Below, in pieces: positions 6,876-14,540 of a stretch of DNA of 63,102 nt. The position numbers and the translations under genes are program-made. The notes beneath the pieces are model-generated. The model was not told the origin of the DNA. It saw nothing but the letters and a program-made list of their open reading frames with translations, and made no database searches. Numbering within the stretch: position 1 is the first letter of the stretch; every line of letters starts with the position of its first letter. This stretch comes from Bacteroidaceae bacterium (GTDB lineage: Bacteria; Bacteroidota; Bacteroidia; Bacteroidales; Bacteroidaceae), in assembly GCA_016292045.1 (NCBI GenBank), contig JAEEZX010000060.1, positions 1 through 63,102 of the forward strand, written 5' to 3'.

Positions 6876-7493
6876 TTATTTTGTTTCGCAGAGGTCTTCT
6901 TCCGAGAGGTAGCGGAGGAATTTGCGGGGGATGCCAGTGATGGCGGCGGCAAGGATGTTGCCGATAGGGAGCACCACACAGGTGTTGCCCTTGATGCGCT
7001 TGATGCGACCCGTGATACCTGCAAATTCACCTTCCACAATCTGTACCGGCTGGCTGGGCTTGCAGGCATAGTCTAGATTATCCAGGAATATCACCTTGTC
7101 GTTGTCTGCAGAGACAACACGCATGAAGTCGTTCATCATGGCGTCGGGGACGTAGAGAATACCCTTCTCGGGCAGCTTACGGCAGTTCTTGTCGTAGACG
7201 GGATGCATCGTGTAGCGCACCTGATCGTAGCAACTGTTGCTATGCTTGAGGTCCATGAGGGAACGCAGCGTGGTGCGCACAAAGATGTAGTTGAGCAGCG
7301 AGGGCACAAAGGCCATCTTGGTGGGAGACACCTTGACGTACTCCATGGGAACGTAGGTGGCCTCGACGCATTCCTCTGCCTGAAAGAGGCTCTCTATGCG
7401 TTTCTGGCGGGCCCGGGAGGAATTGGCAATCCTCAAAGGAAACCAGTGGACTTCACCTTCCGCAATCAGCTGTATGTCGTCCTCCTCTGTCAT
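6876..7493 (-). CDS. UpxY-family (NusG-like) transcription antiterminator
   Basis: From the chosen ATG at 7491-7493 the protein has 205 residues, normal for UpxY/RfaH-type NusG paralogues that let RNA polymerase read through long surface-polysaccharide operons. It has an N-terminal NGN domain (HWFPLRIANSSRARQKRIES, then FVPSLLNYIFVRTT) and a C-terminal KOW-like segment (VQIVEGEFAGITGRIKRIKGNTCVVLPI). The frame is open further upstream to a TTG at 7638-7640, but that 49-residue extension has no family resemblance and lies over strong hairpins, so it is treated as leader RNA. The gene is divergent from the TonB receptor. No long glycan operon follows it directly; gmd is the closest sugar gene. 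Confidence 0.8.
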   Translation of the reverse strand: MTEEDDIQLIAEGEVHWFPLRIANSSRARQKRIESLFQAEECVEATYVPMEYVKVSPTKMAFVPSLLNYIFVRTTLRSLMDLKHSNSCYDQVRYTMHPVYDKNCRKLPEKGILYVPDAMMNDFMRVVSADNDKVIFLDNLDYACKPSQPVQIVEGEFAGITGRIKRIKGNTCVVLPIGNILAAAITGIPRKFLRYLSEEDLCETK

Positions 7494-7527
7494 CGGAACG
7501 GGATTTTCAGGCCATATCGGGGGGACA

Positions 7528-7598
7528 CCCCGCATTTCGTTGCGGGGGTATACGGGAAACCCGTCAATAAGCCTGCCTCTACAGTACTGATTATCAGT
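7528..7598 (-). promoter_or_regulatory. hairpin-rich 5' leader of the antiterminator gene
   Basis: Between promoter and start codon the transcript can form three consecutive hairpins. One has a perfect 7-bp stem CCCCGCA/TGCGGGG (7528-7534 with 7541-7547); the second is ACGGG/CCCGT (7552-7564); the third is ACTGA/TCAGT (7586-7598). Such a leader suggests transcriptional or translational control, possibly autoregulation by the NusG-like product. The structures are visible, the mechanism is inferred. Confidence 0.5.
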
Positions 7599-7654
7599 GA
7601 CCTCATAAGACAACTGCCCTTTATCCCCAATATATTTCAATATATTACCCGCGA

Positions 7655-7662
7655 CAAAGGTA
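7655..7662 (-). promoter_or_regulatory. TAnnTTTG promoter box of the antiterminator gene
   Basis: TACCTTTG on the minus strand matches the Bacteroidota -7 element TAnnTTTG. It places transcription start about 150 bases upstream of the chosen ATG, giving the structured leader. Confidence 0.65.
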
Positions 7663-7735
7663 CGAAAAAAGTATGATATGAAGATATTTGGAAAAAAAAT
7701 ATCACGAAAAAGTGTGAATTTTTGTTATAATTCGC

Positions 7736-7743
7736 TATTTTTG
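7736..7743 (+). promoter_or_regulatory. TAnnTTTG promoter box of the TonB receptor gene
   Basis: TATTTTTG fits the Bacteroidota -7 consensus and lies 56 bases before the receptor ATG at 7799. It is divergent from the antiterminator promoter about 75 bp away. Confidence 0.65.
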
Positions 7744-7798
7744 CACCCAGAGAGTCAAAAAAAAGCATTTTTATGCGCAAAACACATACACAAACAAT

Positions 7799-9718
7799 AT
7801 GAAGAAAACAGACACAATTCAGTGGCTGGGAATCCTGTGCGCACTGCTCCCCATAAGCCTCGCTGCAACAGCAGCCGAGACGGAAACGGAAGACACCCTC
7901 AGCACCCTCGTGGTGACCGGTACACGCCTGGAGGCAGAGAGCAGGAACGTGCCCTTCACGGTGACCCGCATCGACAGGGAGACGCTCACGGAGCAGTATC
8001 GCAGCTCTGTGCTGCCCACAGTGATGGAACAGACCCCGGGACTGTTTCTCACCTCAAGAGGTGTGATGGGATACAGCGTATCAACAGGCAGCGCAGGTGC
8101 GATAAAGGTGAGAGGCGTGGGAGGCGGAGCACAGTTGCTGGTGCTCATTGACGGCCAACCGCAGTACGCAGGACTCATGGGGCACCCCATTGCCGACGCA
8201 TATCAGACGATGATGACGGAACGCGTGGAGATGATACAGGGACCGGCATCCATGATGTACGGTTCGGGAGCCATGGGAGGTGTGCTCAATATCGTGACCA
8301 GGCAGGCAGTGCGGGACACCGTGGCGAGAGAGGTGATGCTGCAGGGAGGCTCGTACGGCAGTTTCGAGGGTGAGGCCTCGGGGCTGTGGAGGAAGGGCCG
8401 CTTCTCTGGCAATGCCGGGGTGCAGTACCGCCGCACGGACGGTCACCGCACCAACTCCGCATTCCAGCAGTACGGAGGTTTCTTCAAACTGGGTTATGAC
8501 ATCTCTGACCACTGGAAGCTGAGGGGCGACGTGAACCTCACCCACTTCGATGCAGAGAATCCGGGTCCCGAGGACGCACCCCTCATCGACTGCAAGGCAG
8601 ACGTGACGAGAGGTCTGGCATCGCTGTCAGTGGACAACAGATACGAGAGGTGGAGCGGCAGCGTGAGAGGATATTATGACTGGGGTCGTCACACCGTGGA
8701 CGACGGCTACAACGAGGGAGGCAGGCCAAGGACCACACTGTACGAACACAAAGATTTCATCGGGGGAATCACTGCCTACGAGACAGCCAAACTGTGGCAG
8801 GGAGGCCTCGTGACGCTGGGACTGGACTGGCAGCATTTCGGGGGCTCTGCATGGAACGAGGACAAGGTGAACGGCGACAGGACATACCTCACCAAGGACG
8901 ACGAGGGCAACCCCACACGATGGCAGTCGCAGGACGAGGTGGGCGTATATCTCGACCTGAGACAGGATATAGCACGATGGGTGACGCTGGATGCCGGTGC
9001 CCGCTACGACTGGCACTCAGTGACGGGCTCGCAGTGCATACCGCAGGGAGGCGTGTCAGTGCATGTGACACGGCAGTCGGACATCAAGGCATCCGTGTCG
9101 AAGGGTTTCCGCTCCCCCACGATAAGGGAGATGTATATGTTCCCACCCGCAAGCACGGATCTGGAACCAGAGAAGATGATACAGTATGAACTCTCCTTCA
9201 CGCAGCGCTTTGCCGGCAAGGGCGAGGCGGGAGCCAACGTGTTCTATATCGACGGTGACAACCTCATCACGACAGTGCGCACGGGAGGAAGGCCCAGGAA
9301 CGTGAACAGCGGTGACTTCAGGAACTGCGGCATAGAGGTGTTCGGCCACTACAGGTTCACACCCCGCTGGAAGGTGGCGGCCAACTACTCGTACCTGCAC
9401 CAGAGCAACCCCATGGAGGGAGCCCCGGAGCACAAACTCTTCGTATCAGCAGCATATACCCACCCCAGATGGGGAGCCATGGTGTCGCTGCAGCATATCA
9501 ACGGACTCTACCTGGCAGCGGGCGAGGACGCACCGCAGGAGCAGTTCACCCTGCTGAATATCGACCTGCACTACAACGTCACACTGTCGAAGGCCAACGC
9601 ACAGAGCATGACGCTATTCGTGAAGGGTGAAAACCTGCTGGCACAGAGCTATCAGACCTATGCCGGATACTATATGCCAAGAGCAACAGTGTTCGGGGGA
9701 GTGAGAGCGAGCTTTTAG
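7799..9718 (+). CDS. TonB-dependent outer-membrane receptor
   Basis: A 639-residue receptor. It has a signal peptide (about residues 1-26), a short region before the plug that starts at LSTLVVTGTRLE, a plug with IKVRGVGGGAQLLVLIDGQPQ and VEMIQGPASMMYGSGAMGGVLNIVTR, and a 22-strand-type barrel ending in the aromatic C-terminus VRASF. Size and layout resemble siderophore, haem or cobalamin receptors (BtuB/CirA-like). It lacks the N-terminal carboxypeptidase-like domain of SusC proteins, and no SusD gene follows, so a glycan-uptake role is unlikely. Substrate cannot be deduced; no Fur box or cobalamin riboswitch was seen in the 80 bases upstream. Confidence 0.88.
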   Translation: MKKTDTIQWLGILCALLPISLAATAAETETEDTLSTLVVTGTRLEAESRNVPFTVTRIDRETLTEQYRSSVLPTVMEQTPGLFLTSRGVMGYSVSTGSAGAIKVRGVGGGAQLLVLIDGQPQYAGLMGHPIADAYQTMMTERVEMIQGPASMMYGSGAMGGVLNIVTRQAVRDTVAREVMLQGGSYGSFEGEASGLWRKGRFSGNAGVQYRRTDGHRTNSAFQQYGGFFKLGYDISDHWKLRGDVNLTHFDAENPGPEDAPLIDCKADVTRGLASLSVDNRYERWSGSVRGYYDWGRHTVDDGYNEGGRPRTTLYEHKDFIGGITAYETAKLWQGGLVTLGLDWQHFGGSAWNEDKVNGDRTYLTKDDEGNPTRWQSQDEVGVYLDLRQDIARWVTLDAGARYDWHSVTGSQCIPQGGVSVHVTRQSDIKASVSKGFRSPTIREMYMFPPASTDLEPEKMIQYELSFTQRFAGKGEAGANVFYIDGDNLITTVRTGGRPRNVNSGDFRNCGIEVFGHYRFTPRWKVAANYSYLHQSNPMEGAPEHKLFVSAAYTHPRWGAMVSLQHINGLYLAAGEDAPQEQFTLLNIDLHYNVTLSKANAQSMTLFVKGENLLAQSYQTYAGYYMPRATVFGGVRASF

Positions 9719-9815
9719 AGAATTGACAATTGATAATTGACAATTGAGAATTGATAATTGATAATTGATAATTGACAATTGAGAATTGATAATTGACAAT
9801 TGAGAATTGAGAATT
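9719..9815. repeat. TTGATAA heptamer array, left side of S23 gene 2
   Basis: Thirteen or so tandem 7-bp units (ttgacaa, ttgataa, ttgagaa) run from the receptor stop codon directly to the ATG of the four-helix-bundle gene. The 16 bases at 9784-9799 are inverted at 10190-10205. Confidence 0.9.
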
Positions 9816-10169
9816 ATGGCGAAGGCAATTCAAATCAAAAGCAGGAATTTTGCCATACGTATTGTAGGATGCTATAAGTTCCTGGTGGAACAGAAAAACG
9901 AATATATCATGTCGAAACAATTACTTCGATGTGGGACAAGCATCGGAGCAAATACTCGTGAAAGCAAAAATGCCCAGTCGCGTATGGACTTTCTGAATAA
10001 GTTAAATATAGCTTTAAAAGAGGCTGATGAAACAGAGTATTGGCTTGACCTTCTTCATGCGACAAACTACCTTGATGATACACAGTATGAGTCTGTCAAT
10101 TCGGACTGTGCAGAGCTCATCAAATTACTTACTTCAATAATTAAGAAACTCAAAGAGACAGTTGAATAA
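9816..10169 (+). CDS. four-helix-bundle protein, S23 family (second copy)
   Basis: A 117-residue paralogue of the protein at 3242-3601, with the same signature: MSKQLLRCGTSIGANTRE, then DFLNKLNIALKEADETEYWLDLLH. The start is the ATG at 9816; an in-frame TTG three codons earlier lies inside the repeat array and is rejected. Family members are small helical bundles known from 23S rRNA intervening sequences; their function is unresolved. Here too the ORF sits between inverted A/T-rich heptamer arrays, with no promoter of its own visible. The two copies use different heptamers (AATAGAT versus TTGATAA) around similar proteins, so the cassettes did not arise by a simple recent duplication. Confidence 0.85.
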   Translation: MAKAIQIKSRNFAIRIVGCYKFLVEQKNEYIMSKQLLRCGTSIGANTRESKNAQSRMDFLNKLNIALKEADETEYWLDLLHATNYLDDTQYESVNSDCAELIKLLTSIIKKLKETVE

Positions 10170-10170
10170 A

Positions 10171-10207
10171 ATTAATTGTCAATTGTAATTTGTCAATTAT
10201 CAATTAA
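10171..10207. repeat. inverted heptamer array, right side of S23 gene 2
   Basis: Units of ttgtcaa/ttatcaa, the reverse complement of the array upstream of the gene. An exact 16-bp inverted match (10190-10205 with 9784-9799) would pair around the ORF in a transcript. Confidence 0.85.
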
Positions 10208-10218
10208 ACCAAGTTAGT

Positions 10219-10719
10219 ATGGGACAGTACTGGACACGCAAGGGAGACCAGGAGGACCTGGATGAGAAGACGGTGTGCCCGTGGGCAGATGCCGTGGCAG
10301 GGGGCAACAGGCCCCGCATACTGCCCCACTACCGGGTGGTGTGTGCCGTGGTGGAGCACGAAGGGCGCATACTGTGCATGCAGAAACCTGTGACCAGATA
10401 TGCCTACACATCGCTGCACTGGGAGTTCCCGGGAGGCAAGGTGGAAGAGGGAGAGAGCAACGAGGAGGCACTCAGACGTGAACTGCTGGAGGAGATGGAC
10501 TATGAGGTGGAAGTGGGCGATTTCATCGGGGAAACATCGCACACATACCCCGACTTCAGTATCACCCTGGCAGCCTACTGGTGCACAGCAAAAACGACGC
10601 AATTCACCATGAAGGAGCATGCCGCCTACAAGTGGTGCACACCCGGGGAGATGAGGGAACTGGAATGGTGCGCAGCGGATGCCCCGCTGCTGGACATGAT
10701 TCAGGAGGGCATGGCATAG
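10219..10719 (+). CDS. Nudix hydrolase, MutT-like
   Basis: A 166-residue protein with a complete Nudix box, GGKVEEGESNEEALRRELLEEM (roughly residues 74-95), the Mg2+-binding helix-loop of nucleoside-diphosphate-X hydrolases. WEFPGGKVE resembles MutT-type 8-oxo-dGTP/CTP pyrophosphatases that cleanse the nucleotide pool. The 35-40 residues before the domain (MGQYWTRKGDQEDLDEK onward) are extra compared with the shortest MutT proteins. The gene starts 12 bases after the second S23 repeat array. Its 3' end overlaps the convergent nadD stop by 19 bases. The exact substrate is not determinable. Confidence 0.85.
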   Translation: MGQYWTRKGDQEDLDEKTVCPWADAVAGGNRPRILPHYRVVCAVVEHEGRILCMQKPVTRYAYTSLHWEFPGGKVEEGESNEEALRRELLEEMDYEVEVGDFIGETSHTYPDFSITLAAYWCTAKTTQFTMKEHAAYKWCTPGEMRELEWCAADAPLLDMIQEGMA

Positions 10720-11312
10720 AGCCCGTGCTCCTGAATATAGCGCATGACAAGGGGGGAGACGAGACGGGAGGCCTCATCACGCTCGGAAGGCGTGCCTGAG
10801 AGGAGGCGTCGCACATCCGTGCTGGAGACATCGTAGGTGGGAGCATCGACAATGCGTATGCCCCGAGCTTCAGGAAAATCCGAGGGACCAGCCTCCGCAG
10901 GATAACCCGGACGCGGATAGACCACGAGGCGGAATTCGCGCAGGATGTCCTGCCAGCGGTACCAACGGGTGAAGTGCTGCCAGTTGTCGCTGCCTATGAT
11001 GAAATGGAACTCATGCTCCGGGTGCTGCTCACGGAGGCGCTGGAGGGTGTGGTAGGAATAGCTGGGACGAGGCATATCATCCTCCACAGTGGATATGCTG
11101 AGGGCATCGTGTCCTTCTATGGCAAGGCGCAGCATAGCGAGACGGTCGGCATCAGGAGCCATCTGCACAGCTGTGGCAGCCTTGAGGGGATTGAGGGGAC
11201 TGCGTATCAGCCACACGGCATCCACCACATGCTCGTGCACGAACCACTCCGCAAGAGCCACATGGCCGTTGTGCACAGGATTGAAGGAACCGCTGAAAAT
11301 GCCGACGTGCAT
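10701..11312 (-). CDS. nadD: nicotinate-nucleotide adenylyltransferase
   Basis: This enzyme transfers AMP from ATP to nicotinate mononucleotide, making deamido-NAD in NAD synthesis. The 203-residue chain begins MHVGIFSGSFNPVHNGHVALAEW, the nucleotidyltransferase GSFNPxHxGH motif. It ends in the ISSTxxR-type element (here VSSTDVRRLL), so both signature motifs are present. The frame stays open for 66 codons upstream, but that stretch encodes the NSQLSIVNSQF translation of a heptamer array plus antisense of the next gene, so the ATG at 11310-11312 is the start. It is last in a run with the aldo/keto reductase and Nudix genes. nadA is elsewhere, at 49223. Confidence 0.9.
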   Translation of the reverse strand: MHVGIFSGSFNPVHNGHVALAEWFVHEHVVDAVWLIRSPLNPLKAATAVQMAPDADRLAMLRLAIEGHDALSISTVEDDMPRPSYSYHTLQRLREQHPEHEFHFIIGSDNWQHFTRWYRWQDILREFRLVVYPRPGYPAEAGPSDFPEARGIRIVDAPTYDVSSTDVRRLLSGTPSERDEASRLVSPLVMRYIQEHGLYAMPS

Positions 11313-11350
11313 TGTTGAGAATTGAGAATTGACAATTGACAATTGAGAGT
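11313..11350. repeat. TTGACAA heptamer array between nadD and the AKR gene
   Basis: Units of ttgagaa and ttgacaa fill the whole 38-base spacer and directly abut the nadD start codon, so they form its translation initiation region. Confidence 0.85.
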
Positions 11351-12319
11351 TTAGAGGGTGAGGCCATCGCGGGATATTATGGCCTCGATGCGGGAGAGCT
11401 GGTCGGAAGTGAAGTCCGGACCCTCGATGCTGAGGAGATTGTCCTCCAACTGGTGCACTGAGGAGGTGCCCAGGATGACGCTGGTGACCCTCTCGTCGTG
11501 GAGCAGCCACTGTATGGCCATCTGCGGCAGCGACTGTCCACGCTCCTCTGCAATGGCAGAAAGGAGGCGCGAGGCCTCAATGCGGGGCTCCGTGACCTGT
11601 GTGCGCTGCAGGAAACCCGTAGCCTTTGCCGCACGGCTGTCCTCAGGGATGCCGTTGAGATACTTACCCGTGAGCAGACCCTGCGCCAGGGGGGAGAAGC
11701 AGATGAAACCGCTGCCCTCGCGTGAGGCCAGGTCGAGATTGGGACGGGCAAGGGTGTTGAACATGGAGGCACGGTACTGACTCACGAGGCAGGGGGTGTC
11801 GTGCTCGCGCAGGTACTCATAGCAGCGACGCTGCTGCTCAAGGGGATACTTGGATATACCCACGTAGAGCGCCTTACCGCTGCGCACGAGGTCCACAAGG
11901 GCCTGCATGGTCTCCTCAACAGGTGTGACACCGTCGTAGCGGTGACTGTAGAAGATATCCACATAGTCGAGACCCATGCGACGCAGGCTCTGGTCGCAGG
12001 AAGCAATGATGTTCTTACGCGAGGAACCCGTGCCATAGACACCCGGCCACATATCGTGACCGGCCTTGGTGGACACCAGTATCTCATCGCGATGGCCCTG
12101 GAGCTGCTGACGGAGTATCTTACCGAAGTTCTCCTCAGCCGTGCCGGGTTCGGGACCGTAGTTGTTGGCAAGGTCGAAATGGCATATACCGCTGTCGAAT
12201 GCCTTGAGGAGCATCTGCCGGGCAACAGAGAAATCGTCCACACTGCCGAAATTGTGCCACAGGCCGAGAGAAAGTACCGGGAGCTGTATGCCGCTGGCAC
12301 CGCAATATCTGTATATCAT
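11351..12319 (-). CDS. aldo/keto reductase, YghZ/Gpr-like
   Basis: A 322-residue NADPH-dependent aldo/keto reductase. The AKR tetrad region is visible: FDLANNYGPEPGTAEENFG (Asp and Tyr, about residues 48-66), the lysine in VSTKAG (about 84-86) and the histidine in YSHRYD (about 124-128). The C-terminal coenzyme-binding stretch ends in ILGTSSVHQLEDNL. The sequence closely resembles the YghZ branch that reduces L-glyceraldehyde 3-phosphate and methylglyoxal-type aldehydes. Its ATG overlaps the stop of the preceding Nudix gene (ATGA), so the two are translationally coupled. Confidence 0.85.
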   Translation of the reverse strand: MIYRYCGASGIQLPVLSLGLWHNFGSVDDFSVARQMLLKAFDSGICHFDLANNYGPEPGTAEENFGKILRQQLQGHRDEILVSTKAGHDMWPGVYGTGSSRKNIIASCDQSLRRMGLDYVDIFYSHRYDGVTPVEETMQALVDLVRSGKALYVGISKYPLEQQRRCYEYLREHDTPCLVSQYRASMFNTLARPNLDLASREGSGFICFSPLAQGLLTGKYLNGIPEDSRAAKATGFLQRTQVTEPRIEASRLLSAIAEERGQSLPQMAIQWLLHDERVTSVILGTSSVHQLEDNLLSIEGPDFTSDQLSRIEAIISRDGLTL

Positions 12320-12864
12320 AACGGGGATGTATTGTCAGAAGAAGGGGAAAGGAAGAGGCGACGGTATTCGCTCTCGAAATTGGGCGTGAAGACGTCCTTG
12401 CCCATGGTGGCGAGCAGTTCCTCACGCGACCAGAAGCGGCCTCCCGAGGTCTCTGCACTGGGATGAAGCGGGTCATCCCACGTGAGGCGATGGGCATAGA
12501 CCAGTTCGCGCTCGCGTGCGCTCGTGAAGATATAGGTGTCGAGCCGCTCGGGAGAGAGCCCACGGAGGTCGATACCCATTTCCTCAAGCGTCTCGCGACG
12601 GAGTGCCATCTCCACGTTCTCACCAAGGGCTACGTGACCGCCTACGGCCGTATCCCAGCGTCCGGGCTGTATGTCCTTCCATTCGGGACGCTTCTGGAGA
12701 TATATGTCACCCTGACTGTTGAAGATGTGGAGATGCACCACGGGATGCAGGAGCATCGACTTGCCGTCGTGGCACTCGCCACGGGTGGCGGCACCTGTGA
12801 TGCACCCCTGTTCGTCCACAACAGGGAACATCTCCTGCATATTATCGCTGACGGTAGCTATCAT
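12316..12864 (-). CDS. Nudix hydrolase, IDI-like subgroup
   Basis: A 182-residue Nudix protein with the box GGHVALGENVEMALRRETLEEMG (about residues 77-99) and an upstream LHIFNSQGDIYLQKRPEWKDIQPGRWDTAVGGH, the pattern of the isopentenyl-diphosphate-isomerase-like/YfcD subgroup. Such proteins hydrolyse diphosphate substrates; the actual one here is unknown. The ATG at 12862-12864 was chosen because the 31 codons of open frame further upstream lie inside the preceding MBL gene. The start is two bases from that gene's stop, and its own stop overlaps the aldo/keto reductase start. Confidence 0.83.
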   Translation of the reverse strand: MIATVSDNMQEMFPVVDEQGCITGAATRGECHDGKSMLLHPVVHLHIFNSQGDIYLQKRPEWKDIQPGRWDTAVGGHVALGENVEMALRRETLEEMGIDLRGLSPERLDTYIFTSARERELVYAHRLTWDDPLHPSAETSGGRFWSREELLATMGKDVFTPNFESEYRRLFLSPSSDNTSPL

Positions 12865-12866
12865 GG

Positions 12867-13673
12867 CTATATCTCGAATGAAAGGCCGTCGTAGGCCAGA
12901 TGGATGCCCTCGGGGAGCCACGACTCCTCGTAGTCGTAGAGACCTATGTCGTGGCACATGTGTATGAGGTAGGTGGGCTGGGGCCCTATCCAGCGGGCTA
13001 TGCGGCAGGCCTGCTCTATGGTCTGGTGGCTGTGGTGGGGACGGTGGCGAAGACCGTTGATGATGAGTGTCTTGACACCATGCATCACGGAGAGCTGGTC
13101 CTCGGATGCTGACTTCATGTCAGTGATATAACCCAGGTCGCCTATGCGGAAGCCCAGTATGGGCAGTTTGCCGTGCATCACCTCTATGGCAGTGACAGGT
13201 ATGTCGCCCACCATAAATTTATCACCCGGAGCCGTCTCCACGAGGCGCAAGCGGGGCACACCGGGATAGGCGTGCTCAGCAAAGCAGTAGGGGATGCGCT
13301 CGCGCATGTGCTTACAGGAGTAGGCATTGGCATAGAGCGGTATCTCGTGGGCATAACTGAGCGGTCGCAGGTCGTCGATACCCCCCACATGGTCGTAGTG
13401 CTCATGCGTGATGAGCACCCCGTCGATGCGTCCCAGGTCTGCCCGGGGCCAGTTGCTCTTCTCGGGAGGCCAGTCCCCGTGGAAGTTGACGGAGAGCATC
13501 TGCTGACGGAAGTCGGGACCGCAGTCCACGAGGAGGTTGGTGGAGGGGGTCTGTATCAGGGCACTGCTGCGCAGGTGATGGTCGCGAGGGTCTGTGCTCC
13601 TGCAAACAAAGCACTGGCAACCAACCACGGGTGTGCCGCAACTGGTGCCAGTGCCAAGAAGAGTGACTTTCAT
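12867..13673 (-). CDS. MBL-fold metallohydrolase, PhnP-like
   Basis: A 268-residue cytoplasmic MBL-fold enzyme. Its start MKVTLLGTGTSCGTPVVGCQCFVC contains the PhnP/RNase Z-like GTGxSxGxP loop and a CxCxxC cluster. HEHYDHVGGIDDLRP (about residues 90-104) gives the HxHxDH metal site. Late ligands are in EVMHGKLP, YITDMK and HMCHD. Relatives include PhnP (cyclic ribose phosphodiesterase) and tRNase Z-like proteins; no phn genes are nearby, so its substrate is open. It follows frdB after a strong hairpin and is tightly linked to the downstream Nudix gene. Confidence 0.85.
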   Translation of the reverse strand: MKVTLLGTGTSCGTPVVGCQCFVCRSTDPRDHHLRSSALIQTPSTNLLVDCGPDFRQQMLSVNFHGDWPPEKSNWPRADLGRIDGVLITHEHYDHVGGIDDLRPLSYAHEIPLYANAYSCKHMRERIPYCFAEHAYPGVPRLRLVETAPGDKFMVGDIPVTAIEVMHGKLPILGFRIGDLGYITDMKSASEDQLSVMHGVKTLIINGLRHRPHHSHQTIEQACRIARWIGPQPTYLIHMCHDIGLYDYEESWLPEGIHLAYDGLSFEI

Positions 13674-13684
13674 CGTTTATTGCG

Positions 13685-13707
13685 TCTGCCCCCACGAGGA
13701 GGGCAGA
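13685..13707 (-). terminator. hairpin between frdB and the MBL-fold gene
   Basis: TCTGCCC at 13685-13691 pairs with GGGCAGA at 13701-13707, and two further G-C pairs extend the stem to 9 bp. No T-run follows, so it may be an attenuator or an mRNA-stabilising 3' end for frdCAB rather than a full terminator. Confidence 0.5.
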
Positions 13708-13721
13708 TGAAAGAATACGGG

Positions 13722-14480
13722 TTAGTCTGCCAGTTTTGCGCAGATGAATTCACGGTTGAGGCGTGCGATGTTGCTGATGCTCTCGCACTTGGGGCATACA
13801 GCCTCGCAGGCACGTGTGTTGGTGCAGTTGCCGAAGCCCAGTTCGTCCATCTTGGCCACCATGGCCTTGGCACGCTTGGCTGCCTCCACCTGTCCCTGGG
13901 GAAGGAGGGCGAGCTGGCTCACCTTGGAGCTCACGAAGAGCATGGCTGAACCGTTCTTACAAGCTGCTACGCAGGCACCGCAACCGATGCATGTAGCGCA
14001 GTCCATTGCCTCGTCTGCAGCCTCCTTGGAGATGAGGATAGCGTTTGCATCCTGAGCCTGTCCGGCACGTACGGAGGTGTAGCCGCCTGCCTGGATAATC
14101 TTATCGAAGGCATTACGGTCCACCATACAGTCCTTGATGACGGGGAAGCCTGCAGAGCGCCAGGGCTCTACGGTGATGGTCTCACCGTCCTTGAACTTGC
14201 GCATATAGAGCTGGCAGGTGGTGGCACCGCGCTCTGTCTTGCCATGAGGCGTACCGTTGATATAGAGGGAACACATACCGCAGATGCCCTCACGGCAGTC
14301 GTGGTCGAAAACGAAGGGTTCCTTACCCTCGTTGATGAGTTCCTCGTTCATGATGTCAAGAGCCTCCAGGAAACTGGTATCGTCCGGAATGTTCTTCAAC
14401 ACGTGAGTATCGAAATGACCCTTCTCTTTGGGGCCGTTCTGCTTCCAGAACTTAATCGTTACAGTCAAATTCTTTGCCAT
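13722..14480 (-). CDS. frdB: fumarate reductase/succinate dehydrogenase iron-sulfur subunit
   Basis: A 252-residue electron-transfer subunit linking the flavoprotein to the membrane haem subunit. The N-terminal ferredoxin domain has [2Fe-2S] cysteines at 62, 67, 70 and 89. The C-terminal domain has the cluster [14 protein letters not shown] at 161-174 and a second group in [14 protein letters not shown], together binding the [4Fe-4S] and [3Fe-4S] centres. It is last in frdCAB, the order seen in Bacteroides, where the complex mainly reduces fumarate to succinate during anaerobic growth. It is separated from frdA by an octamer-type repeat spacer. Confidence 0.93.
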   Translation of the reverse strand: MAKNLTVTIKFWKQNGPKEKGHFDTHVLKNIPDDTSFLEALDIMNEELINEGKEPFVFDHDCREGICGMCSLYINGTPHGKTERGATTCQLYMRKFKDGETITVEPWRSAGFPVIKDCMVDRNAFDKIIQAGGYTSVRAGQAQDANAILISKEAADEAMDCATCIGCGACVAACKNGSAMLFVSSKVSQLALLPQGQVEAAKRAKAMVAKMDELGFGNCTNTRACEAVCPKCESISNIARLNREFICAKLAD

Positions 14481-14490
14481 AGTTTTGTTT

Positions 14491-14537
14491 TTTAAGTTGA
14501 CAAGTAAACAAGTTGACGAGTAAGGTAACTATTTTGT
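14491..14537. repeat. short tandem array between frdA and frdB
   Basis: The spacer holds about 8-bp units AAGTTGAC, AAGTAAAC, AAGTTGAC, GAGTAAGG, plus a partial inverted copy (TTGTCAACTATT). It resembles the other short arrays in the window but lies inside an operon. Confidence 0.6.
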
Positions 14538-14540
14538 CAA

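Noticed and set aside
7494..7640. N-terminal extension of the UpxY gene starting at TTG
   Set aside because: The family starts at about the chosen ATG, the extension has no homologous pattern, and its DNA forms three hairpins. It is kept as a possible alternative.
7641..7798. Cobalamin riboswitch or Fur box before the TonB receptor
   Set aside because: The shared 158-base spacer holds two divergent promoter boxes and no B12-box-like or iron-box-like sequence.
11313..11510. 66-codon extension of nadD upstream of MHVGIFSGS
   Set aside because: It consists of antisense of the AKR gene plus translated heptamers, and nadD proteins start at the GSFNPxHxGH region.
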